Positions 44,935 to 55,472 of a stretch of 64,000 nucleotides of DNA are shown in pieces. The notes beneath the pieces were generated by a model that saw only the letters and a list, made by a program, of their open reading frames with translations, was not told the DNA's origin and did no database searches. The number at the start of each line of letters is the position of its first letter. Within the stretch, counting starts at the first letter, position 1. Both the position numbers and the translations under genes were made by a program. Source of the DNA: Ischnura elegans (lineage: Eukaryota; Arthropoda; Insecta; Odonata; Coenagrionidae); NCBI RefSeq assembly GCF_921293095.1, contig NC_060258.1:2418001-2482000 (forward strand). Direction: 5' to 3'.

Positions 44935-45560
44935 CATGTCACTGGGATCCTATGGCGCACCGTGGTGGTATAGTATGGTATTTGGGTGAGGCGATCGACA
45001 GCCAAGGTCATTTGCGCCATTAGGGCAGTGTATGGGAGGAAGGTAGGAGGAGAAACCGGCATCGGCATTAGCCTGCCCTCAACGAAAGGCGCCAAGGGGA
45101 CCACGGCTGACGTACCATCCGTCGGACGGATTGTTGTGCCTGAAATGTCCTCCACACAACATTCAAGCAGGGATCGGGTAGTGTCTGAAAATTCTATGCC
45201 ACCGCCGGGATTTGAACCCGAGCCCACAGAGTAGGAAGCCACCACGCCCAGGGGTGCAGCGAGGAGGGGTTTTGGGGGATAAAACCCTTCCAGAGCTCAG
45301 AGAAATTTATAAGCTTAATCCATTTCACTTAGTTGGATTGATATTACTTATAGAATAGTGTAAGAATTAATTGAATATCCCTCAGAAAGCAGTAAAAATC
45401 ACCATTTGAGCTATTTGTCCGCAAAATGTTCTAGGGGAGGGCCCCCGGCCTTCCCGCTTAGCCTCGCAGGAATTCCACACCCTCATGCCCCCCAATGCTA
45501 GTTGCGCCTAAAACCCCCCTAGCCTGCGACCCTGACCACGCCAACCCATTCCCTGCGCCC
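44935..45560 (-). mobile_element. tRNA-derived SINE, copy 2, split by a hAT element
   Basis: This is the minus-strand partner of 41015-41305. The B box GGTTCAAATCC is at 45208-45218 and the body is collinear with copy 1 down to about 44935. The tRNA-like head is interrupted at 45249 by a 286-bp element; its missing start resumes at about 45543. Copies 1 and 2 differ by roughly a fifth of bases. Confidence 0.75.
45249..45534. mobile_element. hAT-type MITE, 286 bp
   Basis: Ends begin CAGGGGTGCAGCGAGG (left) and CAGGGTCGCAGGCTAGG (right, reverse-complemented). They are flanked by a perfect 8-bp duplication ACCACGCC (45241-45248 and 45535-45542). The 8-bp duplication and CAGGG ends define hAT. 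It inserted into the head of SINE copy 2 and is therefore younger. Confidence 0.85.
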
Positions 45561-45598
45561 CGTGACGTCGTCCGCCATTCTGATAAGGCTTACGTGGG

Positions 45599-46268
45599 CC
45601 AATAGGGTGGTTTCCTATTATTTTTCATTGCCTAAATCGAAAGACTATTACTGCTGGAGTACGTATTTCACGCTTTTAGTTTTTTAAATGACGATATCTA
45701 TTTTTCGCGATTAAATGAAAAGTGAAAATTTTCAAGCGCACGAAAACGCGACGAAAAATGAGATAAAGTATGAATCTCTCCGTGTGACGTAATTCTGGTT
45801 CCCGCTGCCGCTCTGTGAGGTGACCTTGAGGCGAGCTTAGCGCTGATACGACGCAGGCTGCTAACGGGTAGCTGAGTACCCTGCTGGCTGGTAGCGCTTG
45901 GCTTAAATAAGGATTATTAATACCTTATCAAATGAAGAAAACTTTCCGACCTTAGCCAGTTTCAATAAGTGATTATTAAGACATGATTCCCTGAGCTCTG
46001 CGCCTCATGCATGCATTGGTAACCTCAGACGATGTATAACTCCTATCTTCTCGTATAGAAACTAGGTCCCTGTGACGTCACGTGGAGTGGCATCGCATGG
46101 GCGCCAATCTCGCCCTTTTCGAATGAGGATAAAAATGGACCATTGCCATTCGTCTAAACCGGTATTTCTAAAACCAAATGAATTGTATATTATGAATACA
46201 GTAATGGTGGGTAACGAATCGCAATCAATGCCTTTCATTTTCTTTGATGAAGGAAACTACCCTATTGG
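45599..46268. mobile_element. TIR element with CCAATAGGGTRGTTTCC ends, 670 bp
   Basis: The left end reads CCAATAGGGTGGTTTCCT and the right end, reverse-complemented, CCAATAGGGTAGTTTCCT. The interior is CpG-rich in part (GTGACGTCACGTGG near 46071) and lacks a transposase. No target duplication is clear beyond the ends themselves. Superfamily unresolved. Confidence 0.65.
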
Positions 46269-46269
46269 A

Positions 46270-48165
46270 GAGCAATAATGCCCCATTCTCAATCTAGCAG
46301 TGTGGTGGCAATCAGAAGAGGTGTAGTGAAAGTAATTATCTTGGTAGAAGAATAATGACTTTGGTTTTGAGATCAGCGTTCCCATTTAAGCACAAATTAG
46401 CTCGAAAATTGAAGGAAACAGAAAATGTGTTGCAAAATTTTCCCAAGTGTGATAGAAGTATGAACTTCTTTTGGGACCAAGCGGCCATGGCGGTACGCCA
46501 TACGGGAGGGAGAGTGTGAACGTCAGTGTTGCGTTCGCCGGAAGTTATAGATACAGAAAAATTAGCTATATCCTCGGATAATTTCAGCTGACAAAAAAAA
46601 TATTTGCTCCCTCGCTCTACTAGTTGGTTTCACCAGATGCTTATGAATAGGTAATTCCTCACCTATATTAATTAAATAAATTCACTTCGTTTTGAATTTT
46701 TTAAACTTTAATATCTATAAATTATTTTATATGTCTGTTGCCACTGACAATAAAATATAACTGCTGTGATATGGTGATTGAAGTTGATAATAACTAATAG
46801 TTTATTCAAAATGGTAAGTATCCCCAAAACGATGATAATCCTATTATAAAAGTGTGAATTGATATCAATGACTGGATTAATGGGCACTTAAAGATAATTT
46901 ATCAATAGCAAGGTAATATGGTATGTATAATATTATAATAATATGGTATAAATTGCAAGGCCGACCTGATGCTTGAAAGTAATGGCGTTTTCGCCGTGTA
47001 TAATGCTGACGACTCGAGAAGCATTTTGATTTGTTCATTTAATTTTTTAATGATGACAAATCGTGTTAATACTCTGATAATTATCTCCAAAAAGAGTAAA
47101 ATTCTGTGGGACTAGTGTCCTTTAATATCAATGACTGGATTATGAGCCCGTCATTACAATGAATTAAAATCAAAGTAAACCAGGCATGACCAACCAGAAG
47201 CCCGAAGGGTCTCGTTTCCCCAAATAAATATTTGTTAATTTATAAATTTCCAAGAGCCTTTTAATTAGTGCCTCTAAGAATATTATTGCAAATAACTGTT
47301 GATTACTGAAGAATAAGTAATATACTGGGAAAAAACATAATGGAGGTGCATTTAGCAGCTGTACTATATCCCAACAAAAAAATCCTAAAAAATATAAAAT
47401 TTTATATCTCATAATTTATTTTTTCATTTTCTTTGTCCATCGTGTTAATCAATATTACTACTAAATGTCTAATAACGGCATATTTAAAATCCTTGATAAA
47501 AATCCTGTAAAACGATAAAATATAACTATTTTGTCCACTAAAAAGAGAAAATAACATTTTAATGTTATATAATATGATGTTATTTAGCATGATATAGTTT
47601 TTTCTTTCTATTTGAGCCTTGTGTTACCTAATATTAGTGCAAATATTATTATTATATTTGTATGTACTACTACTTGAATTGTATTCGTGAGCCTTTCAAT
47701 GTCAAATAAAGTGATGCATCTACAAAATAATACATTATATCTAGAGTGAAACCCTAAACTTTCCAACAAATTTCAAAAATATATCCTCCCTCTATGCATA
47801 CGTAAAACACATTACTTCTCTTGCTGACATGGGAAAATTATTTCACTCCCACGAATCAAACCTCTTCTTTCACTGCCTTTTTAAACTTACATAAATCTCA
47901 ATCCAAAATAATGGACTAATTGTTGTCAGACAAAAGGATTTAAACACCGCGATGGCGGATCAGTTCCTCAGATGCAACTCAAAAGAGATCTGCTCGACCT
48001 GTGACGTAGGAAGAGGCCTTTACACCCGAAGAGAGCGAGCGGGCTTATCTAATCTTTTGTGCTTAATAGAGGTGAAGGTATTGCCAGTTTGCGATACTGC
48101 CAATCAACGCTTGGGCAAAATAATTGCGATTCTCTCGACTGATTTTTGATGCATGCGATCACAAG
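46270..48165. other. AT-rich stretch with two copies of an old repeat
   Basis: Segments 46640-46920 and 47040-47215 belong with the repeat at 43560-44160; both contain ATCAATGACTGGATTA. The rest shows no gene. Confidence 0.4.
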
Positions 48166-48169
48166 ATGA

Positions 48170-48250
48170 AGATGAAGGTAATGGATTTTGAGCTCACAAC
48201 TCAAGTGCGGCCGAAGCTTCCCAATTGAGCCACGGAAGGCTTGGCAACTG
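48170..48250 (-). repeat. tRNA-like SINE head or tRNA pseudogene
   Basis: On the minus strand CCGTGGCTCAATTGGGAAGC looks like a tRNA A box (TGGCTCAATNGG), and GAGCTCAAAATCC about 30 bases later is an imperfect B box. The cloverleaf cannot be closed fully, so a SINE head is more likely than a working tRNA. Confidence 0.45.
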
Positions 48251-48982
48251 AAAAATTAAAACCCGTCTTTGAAAGTTGATGACGGCTCGCTAGCTCGCTG
48301 CGCATTCGCAGAAAATGTATTCGCGTTTCTTTGCGTTTCGGCAGCAGCGCGCAGGCGATTGCGCATTCGTTGTCGTTTATGGGAAGCTTAGGTATGCTGG
48401 ATGCAGACGTGCAGAAGTAGCTGAATTGGGAGTGATGATTGCCATAAGTTTCATTATTCAATATTATTTTGAATTTTTATTCGTAATTAACTCGAATATT
48501 TACTCAATACAAGACGAATGTTAAACTCAAAATTAGATTACAATCACATAGGGCCATGGATTACCATAACACACATCCGTCATCGGTATTATCAGATGAA
48601 TACCTACGGTGTGATATCTCCTTGCTAGTGACTACAGTCTTTTAAATAACAAATTATATAATATAACTGTACCCTTATGATTGCATTGAACCTATTTGGA
48701 TACCAAGGCTGGGCCTAGCTATTTTAGCAATGATGATCATAAATATATTTTTCCGATAGCATTTCACGTTACTCGTTTTCTCTGTCTGTACGTAATTTGC
48801 TATTTTTCATGTAGTTGGATTTAGGAAAAAAACATCGCCGCAATAATGCATAGGAAAGTGCAATCACTGATGATGCAGGATTAACGACTCTATTAATAAA
48901 ATATTTAAAAATCATTTGCCAAGAAGATAATTTTAAGGAGATATATGGCACTAAAATGATAAAAGAGCATAGGTATTGTGTG

Positions 48983-49244
48983 CAGTGGCGAAGACTCCAT
49001 GGGGCCTGAGGGGACCCGATCCCCCTCCAAAAATTCGTTGTACGTGTGAGGAAAAAATGTGTCAAGCTTGTCTATTTTGCCCGGAGAGTTCAAATATCGA
49101 GATTCGTGTTATCAGGGTTCTAATGTTGATCGTATGACTCTTCTTAAATGCTTATAAAACTTAAAACTCACTACTTATAAAATATTCCGGGGCAAGATCG
49201 TGGGTTTGCCCCCCCCCAATAATTTTTGTAAGTCGGCAACCCTG
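48983..49244. mobile_element. hAT-type MITE, 262 bp
   Basis: Ends CAGTGGCGAAGAC (left) and CAGGGTTGCCGAC (right, reverse-complemented) are flanked by 8-bp near-identical duplications ATTGTGTG (48975-48982) and ATTGTGCG (49245-49252). It contains C- and G-rich runs, as the other hAT MITEs here do. Confidence 0.7.
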
Positions 49245-49252
49245 ATTGTGCG

Positions 49253-50533
49253 ATAAACTCGAAGTAATAAGACGACCTGCTCCAGGGACAATTTTCATGA
49301 GCCGACACGTTTCGCCATTCATATATCTTCTCTATGCGCAGAACTGTCGAGGGCATTATGTGCCGATAGGATGACGGATATTTTTCGTTTATTTGCATTA
49401 TACAAATGAGGCTTCGAATACGCCAAATTGTACTCGGCAGCCTGCGAAGAAATTAAAAAGATTTTTTCACTAATTTGTGAGATATTTACCATATTTACTT
49501 ACTCTGCGAACACAATTTCTTGCTCCCGTTATTGTGATATGGCTTGTGTTTGGAGATTTTGCTGTATTTACCATCGAATTTTTTCCAGCCTAAGTAAAAA
49601 AAGTGTTTATATTCAAGGATGCAACGGTCGCTGAAAGAAGAAAATCGGCGTATATCCGTAAAATACAGCTCCCCAAAGAGAAAATTAACATTTAAAGGAC
49701 GGCTTTAATTCAAATGGCATGTGTAACCTATTTTATGATCTCAGCGTGTGTCATTCCAGGAGCTTAAAATAAAATTTACGCTTTCTCAGCGACGAAACTC
49801 ATTATGAGACGATTTTAAACGCAATGTGTCTCAGTGGTCCCTTAAAGGATCGCAAGGCCATGAACGAAAACATTGGGTGGCCTGCTTTAGGACGATAAAG
49901 GTTGAAATATTGTTATCCTACTGGAAAGAGGGATAAAGTTTTCCTCTCGTTAGGCATTGGAGGGGCGGAGAGTGCATTTGGGACCATGGTGAATGGGCAT
50001 CGACGCCGACTCGGTCATCTTGAAAATTCGGCCAATGCGGAACACTGTGCCCAGGAAAACCATAGAATACACTGGGAGGAAACTGCCCAACTCGGTAGGA
50101 CTTAGAGGTTATGCCTCGCTCAGATTACGATTGTTCCAGCAATCGTCGAAACAATCGTGCATTCACACAACGATGGTCAAAACCTGTGCCGCCCTCTTAT
50201 GCTGACATCTAAAGTGAACGAGAAATTTACGGTTAGCAAAGCTGTTGAGGTATACAGGGACAAGATATTACAGTGTTCAACGGTTATTAAACGAATAATA
50301 TTTCCTCCGCCCATATTCTTCGTTCCTAGGACAAATCCATAAAAAAGTACAGCTATGAGAGCTTCACGAACTTTTCGTTTTTATCTTGTCGCTTCCGTTC
50401 TCGGTCTCCCATCGCCTAACCATAGTAAAGTGGCAACGTTCGGACCTACGTGAACTATTGTCACGACATGCATTCACGCGGCTAGTTTGACCAACTATCT
50501 TTAGGACGCTCGCTCGGACAATTGTGATGTGAA
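49253..50533. other. No gene; contains repeat copy 2
   Basis: Segment 49760-49905 is the second copy of the dispersed repeat at 34460-34640. Elsewhere only short frames that resemble nothing known. Confidence 0.4.
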
Positions 50534-50700
50534 CGATGACTTATTGGGACCGCATTACTAAAGAAGCCGTAGAGATTTGTACACACCCAAATAACATCAA
50601 TAGAGATCGAGGTGTAAACATCGCTTGGAACCCAGCAATAAATAGGACGAGGAAGGAGGGAATGTTTCCAAAACAGAGACCACGTAGGTGAAGGAGGAGG
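50534..50700 (+). pseudogene. Penelope-like element C-terminal fragment (probable)
   Basis: The plus-strand frame reads MTYWDRITKEAVEICTHPNN, then INRDRGVNIAWNPAI. The YWDRI-x-KEAVEI-x-HPNNxNRDxG-x-W-x-PxI pattern matches the end of the GIY-YIG endonuclease region of Penelope-like retroelements. No reverse transcriptase is seen beside it. Assignment rests on motif memory. Confidence 0.5.
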
Positions 50701-51468
50701 GTGTTATTATCGGAACAGAGCAATATCGGCATCATGAGACCTGAGGATGTAGGGAAAGTCTCTCAACGAAACGTAGGCCTACTCCATGCAGATCCTGACC
50801 CGGTTGGAAACCCGAGAACCTTTAATTCATTCTATTCACCGGAAAAAGCTCACGCACACAGAATTCCATCTAGAGGAGGCGATGGCGAATTTCCAAAAAA
50901 AGATCGAAGGCGGTTGGAGTGGGAGATAGAGGTGGACAGCAGGAGAATACAAATAAGATAGGAGATAAATACGATGGAGGCAAGCAGAGCAGCGACGCAT
51001 TCCTAAAAGATTGACTCATCTGAGAGGGTATCAGTGTTAACCTTCTAAAAATACTTCAAAGATTATGATTAATTTTTTTGTGAAATTGAGGTATATTCCG
51101 TTATCCATGCCTGAGACGAATCCAAATACCATCATAATCAGTGCAGTCCTTCTCGAGTTATAAATGGAGCAACTAACACAATTTTCGACTTCGTTGTAAA
51201 TTAAAGGAGATGAGAAGCCGAGGGATACCTACCCGTACTTTTTTGTTCTAAACGGATTTAGGTGCAGATATTAGGTAAAGAAAGCAAACATGGCAAACTG
51301 GATACTAAAAAAAAAACATTTTAGTTTCCACTCGATACATGCACAAAATGGAGACTCACTTGTATCCCCTGGCCACCGCATTATTGTATAATCATTCTAA
51401 ATAATTTCTGCACGTCACTCCGTTTAAAACAAATCACATATACACCTTCCCTTCTAACCAGGGGCGGA

Positions 51469-51656
51469 TCCAGGATTTTTTTCTGGGAGGGGCACAAGTA
51501 AGGCCGTATCCAGGATTTTGTTCTGGGTGGGGCACAAGGATACCTCGTAATACAAAACGAACGCAATGATAATGGGACCGTATTAAAAATCATGCATATT
51601 TTTGAGGGTCTGGGGAGGGCACGTGCCCCCGTGCCCCCCCCCTGGATCCGCCTATG
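51469..51656. mobile_element. hAT-type MITE, 188 bp
   Basis: Ends CAGGGGCGGATCCAGGA (left) and CATAGGCGGATCCAGGG (right, reverse-complemented) are flanked by a perfect 8-bp duplication CTTCTAAC (51461-51468 and 51657-51664). The interior has a partial tandem repeat of the left end (ATCCAGGATTTTxTTCTGGG twice) and C runs near the right end. Confidence 0.9.
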
Positions 51657-52204
51657 CTTCTAACTCATCATATATAAGATTGGAATAATAAATGATGCTG
51701 GAATAAATCCGTGACCCACCCATACATCTGCAAAATCTATTTATTTAAGGCGGAAACAGGATTTTATACATATATTTTATATAAACAGGATATTATACGC
51801 ATTGGATTCATTTTGCTATGATTGCAAGTGCTTTGTGACACAGCCGTAGGTGGTCACAAACAAAGGATTCGATTTTGAGGAGGCGATAAATCATTTCAAA
51901 GAAAGATAAGGGGTTTTCCATCAACTACGTGAGGCGATTTTCTGTATTAGCTGTAAAAAAAGGCGGGACACACCCTTATATCTAAAATATCTACCTTTAA
52001 GGCAGATATTTCGTGGATGAGCGCGTCATTCAGGACACGAATGTAAGGTAGTAAAACTACCACATATGTGGTTATGACCAGTTCATTCAAAATGGCAACG
52101 ACGTTTTGCGTTTAATCCATTACGGTATCATAGCATGTTAGGTTGAACACAGGCGTAAGTGGTCACGTACACAATATTCGATTTGCGGAAGGCGAAACAG
52201 AATA

Positions 52205-53190
52205 TCCAAGATGAGCAAGGGATTGCCCATTAATTACGTGAGGTGATTTCGGCAATATTTGATGTGCAAATACTATTTAGTCCATGCTTCATTGCGTTAT
52301 ATTTGTTATTGCCTGTTTAGTCATTTATACTTTAGAATATTTAAGACTAGAAATTAAGATCACGAAGATCTTGTTTCTTTCAGAAAAAAATTGAATGATG
52401 CTTGCCAAGACCCCCACTCCCCCACGTGACATTTGGCTCGACTCCACCCCCCCCTCCGCTAAACGACTGACGTGATTATCGAATGTCCCCTTAGCAACAG
52501 CCGAACAATTGCGCAGGCTTGAATATCCATATAAGTGGATGTGCTTAAAACTTTCCTAGTGGCTCCTTTAAGAGTGAAACATAGTAAAATTACTTCTAGT
52601 GAGTCAGGAAACCGCTTTAATTCCAATAAATCAATCCCAGCAGACACTTAGTAGTAATTGCTTGGAATGCTTGTCCTCCGTCGGTGTTTGTCTTTTAAGG
52701 AACTCCTCCAAATCCCTCAAAAGTGTATATGTTGATCTCATTCGCCACCTTACGGGATAAGTTGGAAATGAGAGAAAAAGGACGCAAAGAAAATGAGAGA
52801 TAAACGCGATGGAGATAAGCAGTTCGGTGGGCCGAAAAAAAAGTTTCATCCCTGATCAAAGTTTCCCTTTGAGGGAAAGCTGCAAAATGATATCAGGATC
52901 TCGCACTCAATCCAAGATACGTAAGGGATTGCCCATTAATTACGTGAGGTGATTTTGGCAATATTTGGAGTGTAAATACTATTTAGTCCATGTTTCATTG
53001 CGTTGTATTTGTAATGCCTGTTTATTCATTTATACATTAGAATATTTAAGACTAGAAATTAAGATCACGAAGATCTTGTTTCTTTCACAAAAAAATTAAA
53101 TGATACTTCAGGGACCCACACTGCCCCACGTGATATTTGGCTCGACTCCCCCCCCCCCCCCCCGCTAAGCGACTGACGTGATTATTGAAT
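52205..53190 (+). repeat. Two ~280-bp direct copies (52205-52485 and 52918-53190)
   Basis: The copies are about 90% alike over GGGATTGCCCATTAATTACG, then TATTTAGTCCATGxTTCATT, TTAAGACTAGAAATTAAGAT, CACGAAGATCTTGTTTCTTT, a CCCCACGTGA word, a C-rich run and CGACTGACGTGATTAT. A more diverged third start lies at about 51850-51955 (GGGTTTTCCATCAACTACGT). The C-run length differs greatly between copies. This is probably an unidentified element duplicated locally. Confidence 0.75.
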
Positions 53191-53727
53191 GCTTTTAAAA
53201 TCGGATTACGTCAAAAACAGGCGCCCGAGCTCTAAAGTTTAAAATTTTGTGAAAAATCCGACTAATTTCAGAATCAAACGGTTATGAGGACTAATTTAAT
53301 CCAAATTTGGGACAGTGGATAATATTGAAGACAAGGATACACGTTTACAGCTTACAATTATGAAAGTTGAAGTTTATTGGACAAAATCTATGGCTCAAAC
53401 AATTCCTTTGAATAAACAATAAAATTGGAGCAAAGAACACCCGCAAAGCGCAATACATAATTACCTACGTTGAGCATCGTTTCAAGTATTCAAAATTTAT
53501 GATCAAATGAATTTTATTTCGATTTAATTCCATTTTTTAATGAATAAGTCATCACTTGATATGAATAATCTCACAAAATAAAATAATGAGGTCAATTATT
53601 TTAAATTGATATCTTTTGTAATAACGAATTACATATACCTGCGGAGCTCTTTTCACCAATAAATTCAGCCAAGGGCGAGAAAGAGCAGAACCTGAAAACC
53701 ACACAATTCACTACAAATAAGTATCCC

Positions 53728-53749
53728 TCTCTCTCTCTCTCTCTCTGCT
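53728..53749. repeat. (CT)n microsatellite
   Basis: An uninterrupted CT dinucleotide run of about ten units. Confidence 0.9.
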
Positions 53750-53859
53750 AGTTTCGTGAAGAAACTACCCAGAAATCATTAGTCAAATGTCTTAAAACAC
53801 GAATCGTTGTTCGACTGGAAAAGGAATGCCATTGAAATTTGTTTCTCCAGTATTGGCCT

Positions 53860-54800
53860 TGTAATACTTACTTTTATCGTTTTCAATTCATACTAGATGT
53901 CAGCTACCTCTAGATTAAAAGAAAGTCTTTGTCTTTTGAATGAATCTTTGAGGGAAGAAGATTGATTCTGATGAAAACGAAGACGGGTGTCATATAGCTG
54001 TGCATGACACTTACACTGAACAACAGTGCAGAGATGATGAACTTTTGTAAAAGGGAAGGGAGCTTAACGTCGGGAAATATGGAATTGCAACGTGTAATAC
54101 GCAGGGATCAAGACCAAACATGAGAACATAAAATTGTAGCAGTGTTACTGAGAGGAGTGGACTTATTAGCAAAATAAATTGGATTCGAAACACGAATGGT
54201 TTGTTTTCATATGACGTTCATTGAAAGAATGGCAGAGAAACTTGTAAATTGCACTAATATTCAGGTAGAGAAAGTTACAAAAAATTATTCTCGTAAAAGA
54301 GATAGTGAAACAGACAGGAAAGACTGAGTGTTCCTGAATAGTATTTTACTTTTAGCCAGGGCAAATCAAACTGAGTAACAGAATTTTTTATTGTTTTGGA
54401 ACCACAATGGATTAGAAGTGAAAATATGTTATTCCTTCATGAGCCGTAACATATTTCTCTTTTCCCCATTATCTTCTTGTTTCGACAACGTGACTGCTAG
54501 AGTAAATAAAATGAAAAGTGGCAAATTAGCACAAAGTAGAGATGTATTTGAGATGTTTGCTCGCAATACACGGCAACATTATAGAATTGGGCCATGAAAA
54601 AAAGCTGATGAGCAATTGATTCCTTTTCAAAGAAGATGTTCATATAGGCAATATTTACCTTCCAAACCCGCCAAATATAGCATCAAATCTTTTGCATCGG
54701 CAAATTCGATTGTATTTGAAAATGTACCTACTCAGGGTGGCAACCACAGGGTCCATTTTTTGTAGATACCAGTCCAAAAGAGGAGTTAAGGCGAAAGGTG
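53860..54800 (+). pseudogene. piggyBac transposase fragment, inverted partner of 36290-37245
   Basis: The plus-strand frame 54391-54597 reads WNHNGLEVKICYSFMSRN...DNVTARVNKMKSGK...SRDVFEMFARNTRQHY. After a stop, DEQLIPFQRRCSYRQYLPSK continues, and in the next frame YSGWQPQGPFFVDTSPKEE matches the family's (Y)xGx-x-GPFxVDTSPK block. At least one stop and one frameshift disrupt it, and the catalytic C-terminal half is absent. The homologous minus-strand copy is about 17 kb away. Confidence 0.75.
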
Positions 54801-55074
54801 ATTGCCCGGTAAACGCGTTTTCTAATTTAAGCGGTGATAATGAAAATATCGGAGTGAAATTTTCGCCATTGTATAAAATTTACTGTATATGTTCTCCCTA
54901 GCTTACCCAAATTTACATAAAGTGGAAATTGCAATTTTAACACGTTGTAATTAAGTGAACGCATTGTTTTAAGCAAAAACCAATCACAACGGAAAATCGT
55001 AAGCTACGTTAATAGTAGATTTCGAGTTTTAAAACCAAGAAATACGCATGCATTAAGTCATAAATTACCGAAAA

Positions 55075-55330
55075 TTAATGACTAAAACAGGAGCCGTCGT
55101 AGGGCGTCGCCTGCGGCGAGGTGAGGGTACTAGAAGAACTCGATCGCTCGGCAAGAGGAAGGGGAGGCAGCGGAAGCACGGCAGGGGGAGGGGTCGGGTA
55201 GGGAAAGGAGCGCCCTCCCTCTTTCTTTGAAGCTTTGACGTTCTTGATGGACTTGAGGGGAGGTAACGAACGACTAAGGAGCGCACAGGATAAGCAGATC
55301 ATCTTGCAGTCGTGTGATCTTGTCACTTCT
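55075..55330. promoter_or_regulatory. GC-rich island upstream of a probable gene
   Basis: A sharp rise in G+C and CpG in otherwise AT-rich DNA, with GGCGTCGCCTGCGGCGAGGT and a G-rich run, about 150-400 bases before the ATG at 55473. Such islands often mark promoters. Two overlapping minus-strand frames inside it are proline-rich and look accidental. Confidence 0.4.
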
Positions 55331-55472
55331 AGACAACTATGACAGAGTTATCAAGTTTTGATTTTCTCAGCTGGGGATTCTGGTCTCACTTTCTTCGATC
55401 GTGCCCATGCGACGCTAATTTTTTTCATTGTTGAATTTTGGTTTTGCCTGAGTCAAACAAGAAAGATTATCG

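Noticed and set aside
48301-48400. GC-rich block as a gene promoter
   Set aside because: No exon with splice signals was found downstream on either strand.
55065-55326. Proline-rich minus-strand frames
   Set aside because: They reflect a GC-rich island with few stops; the plus-strand gene just downstream is a better explanation.
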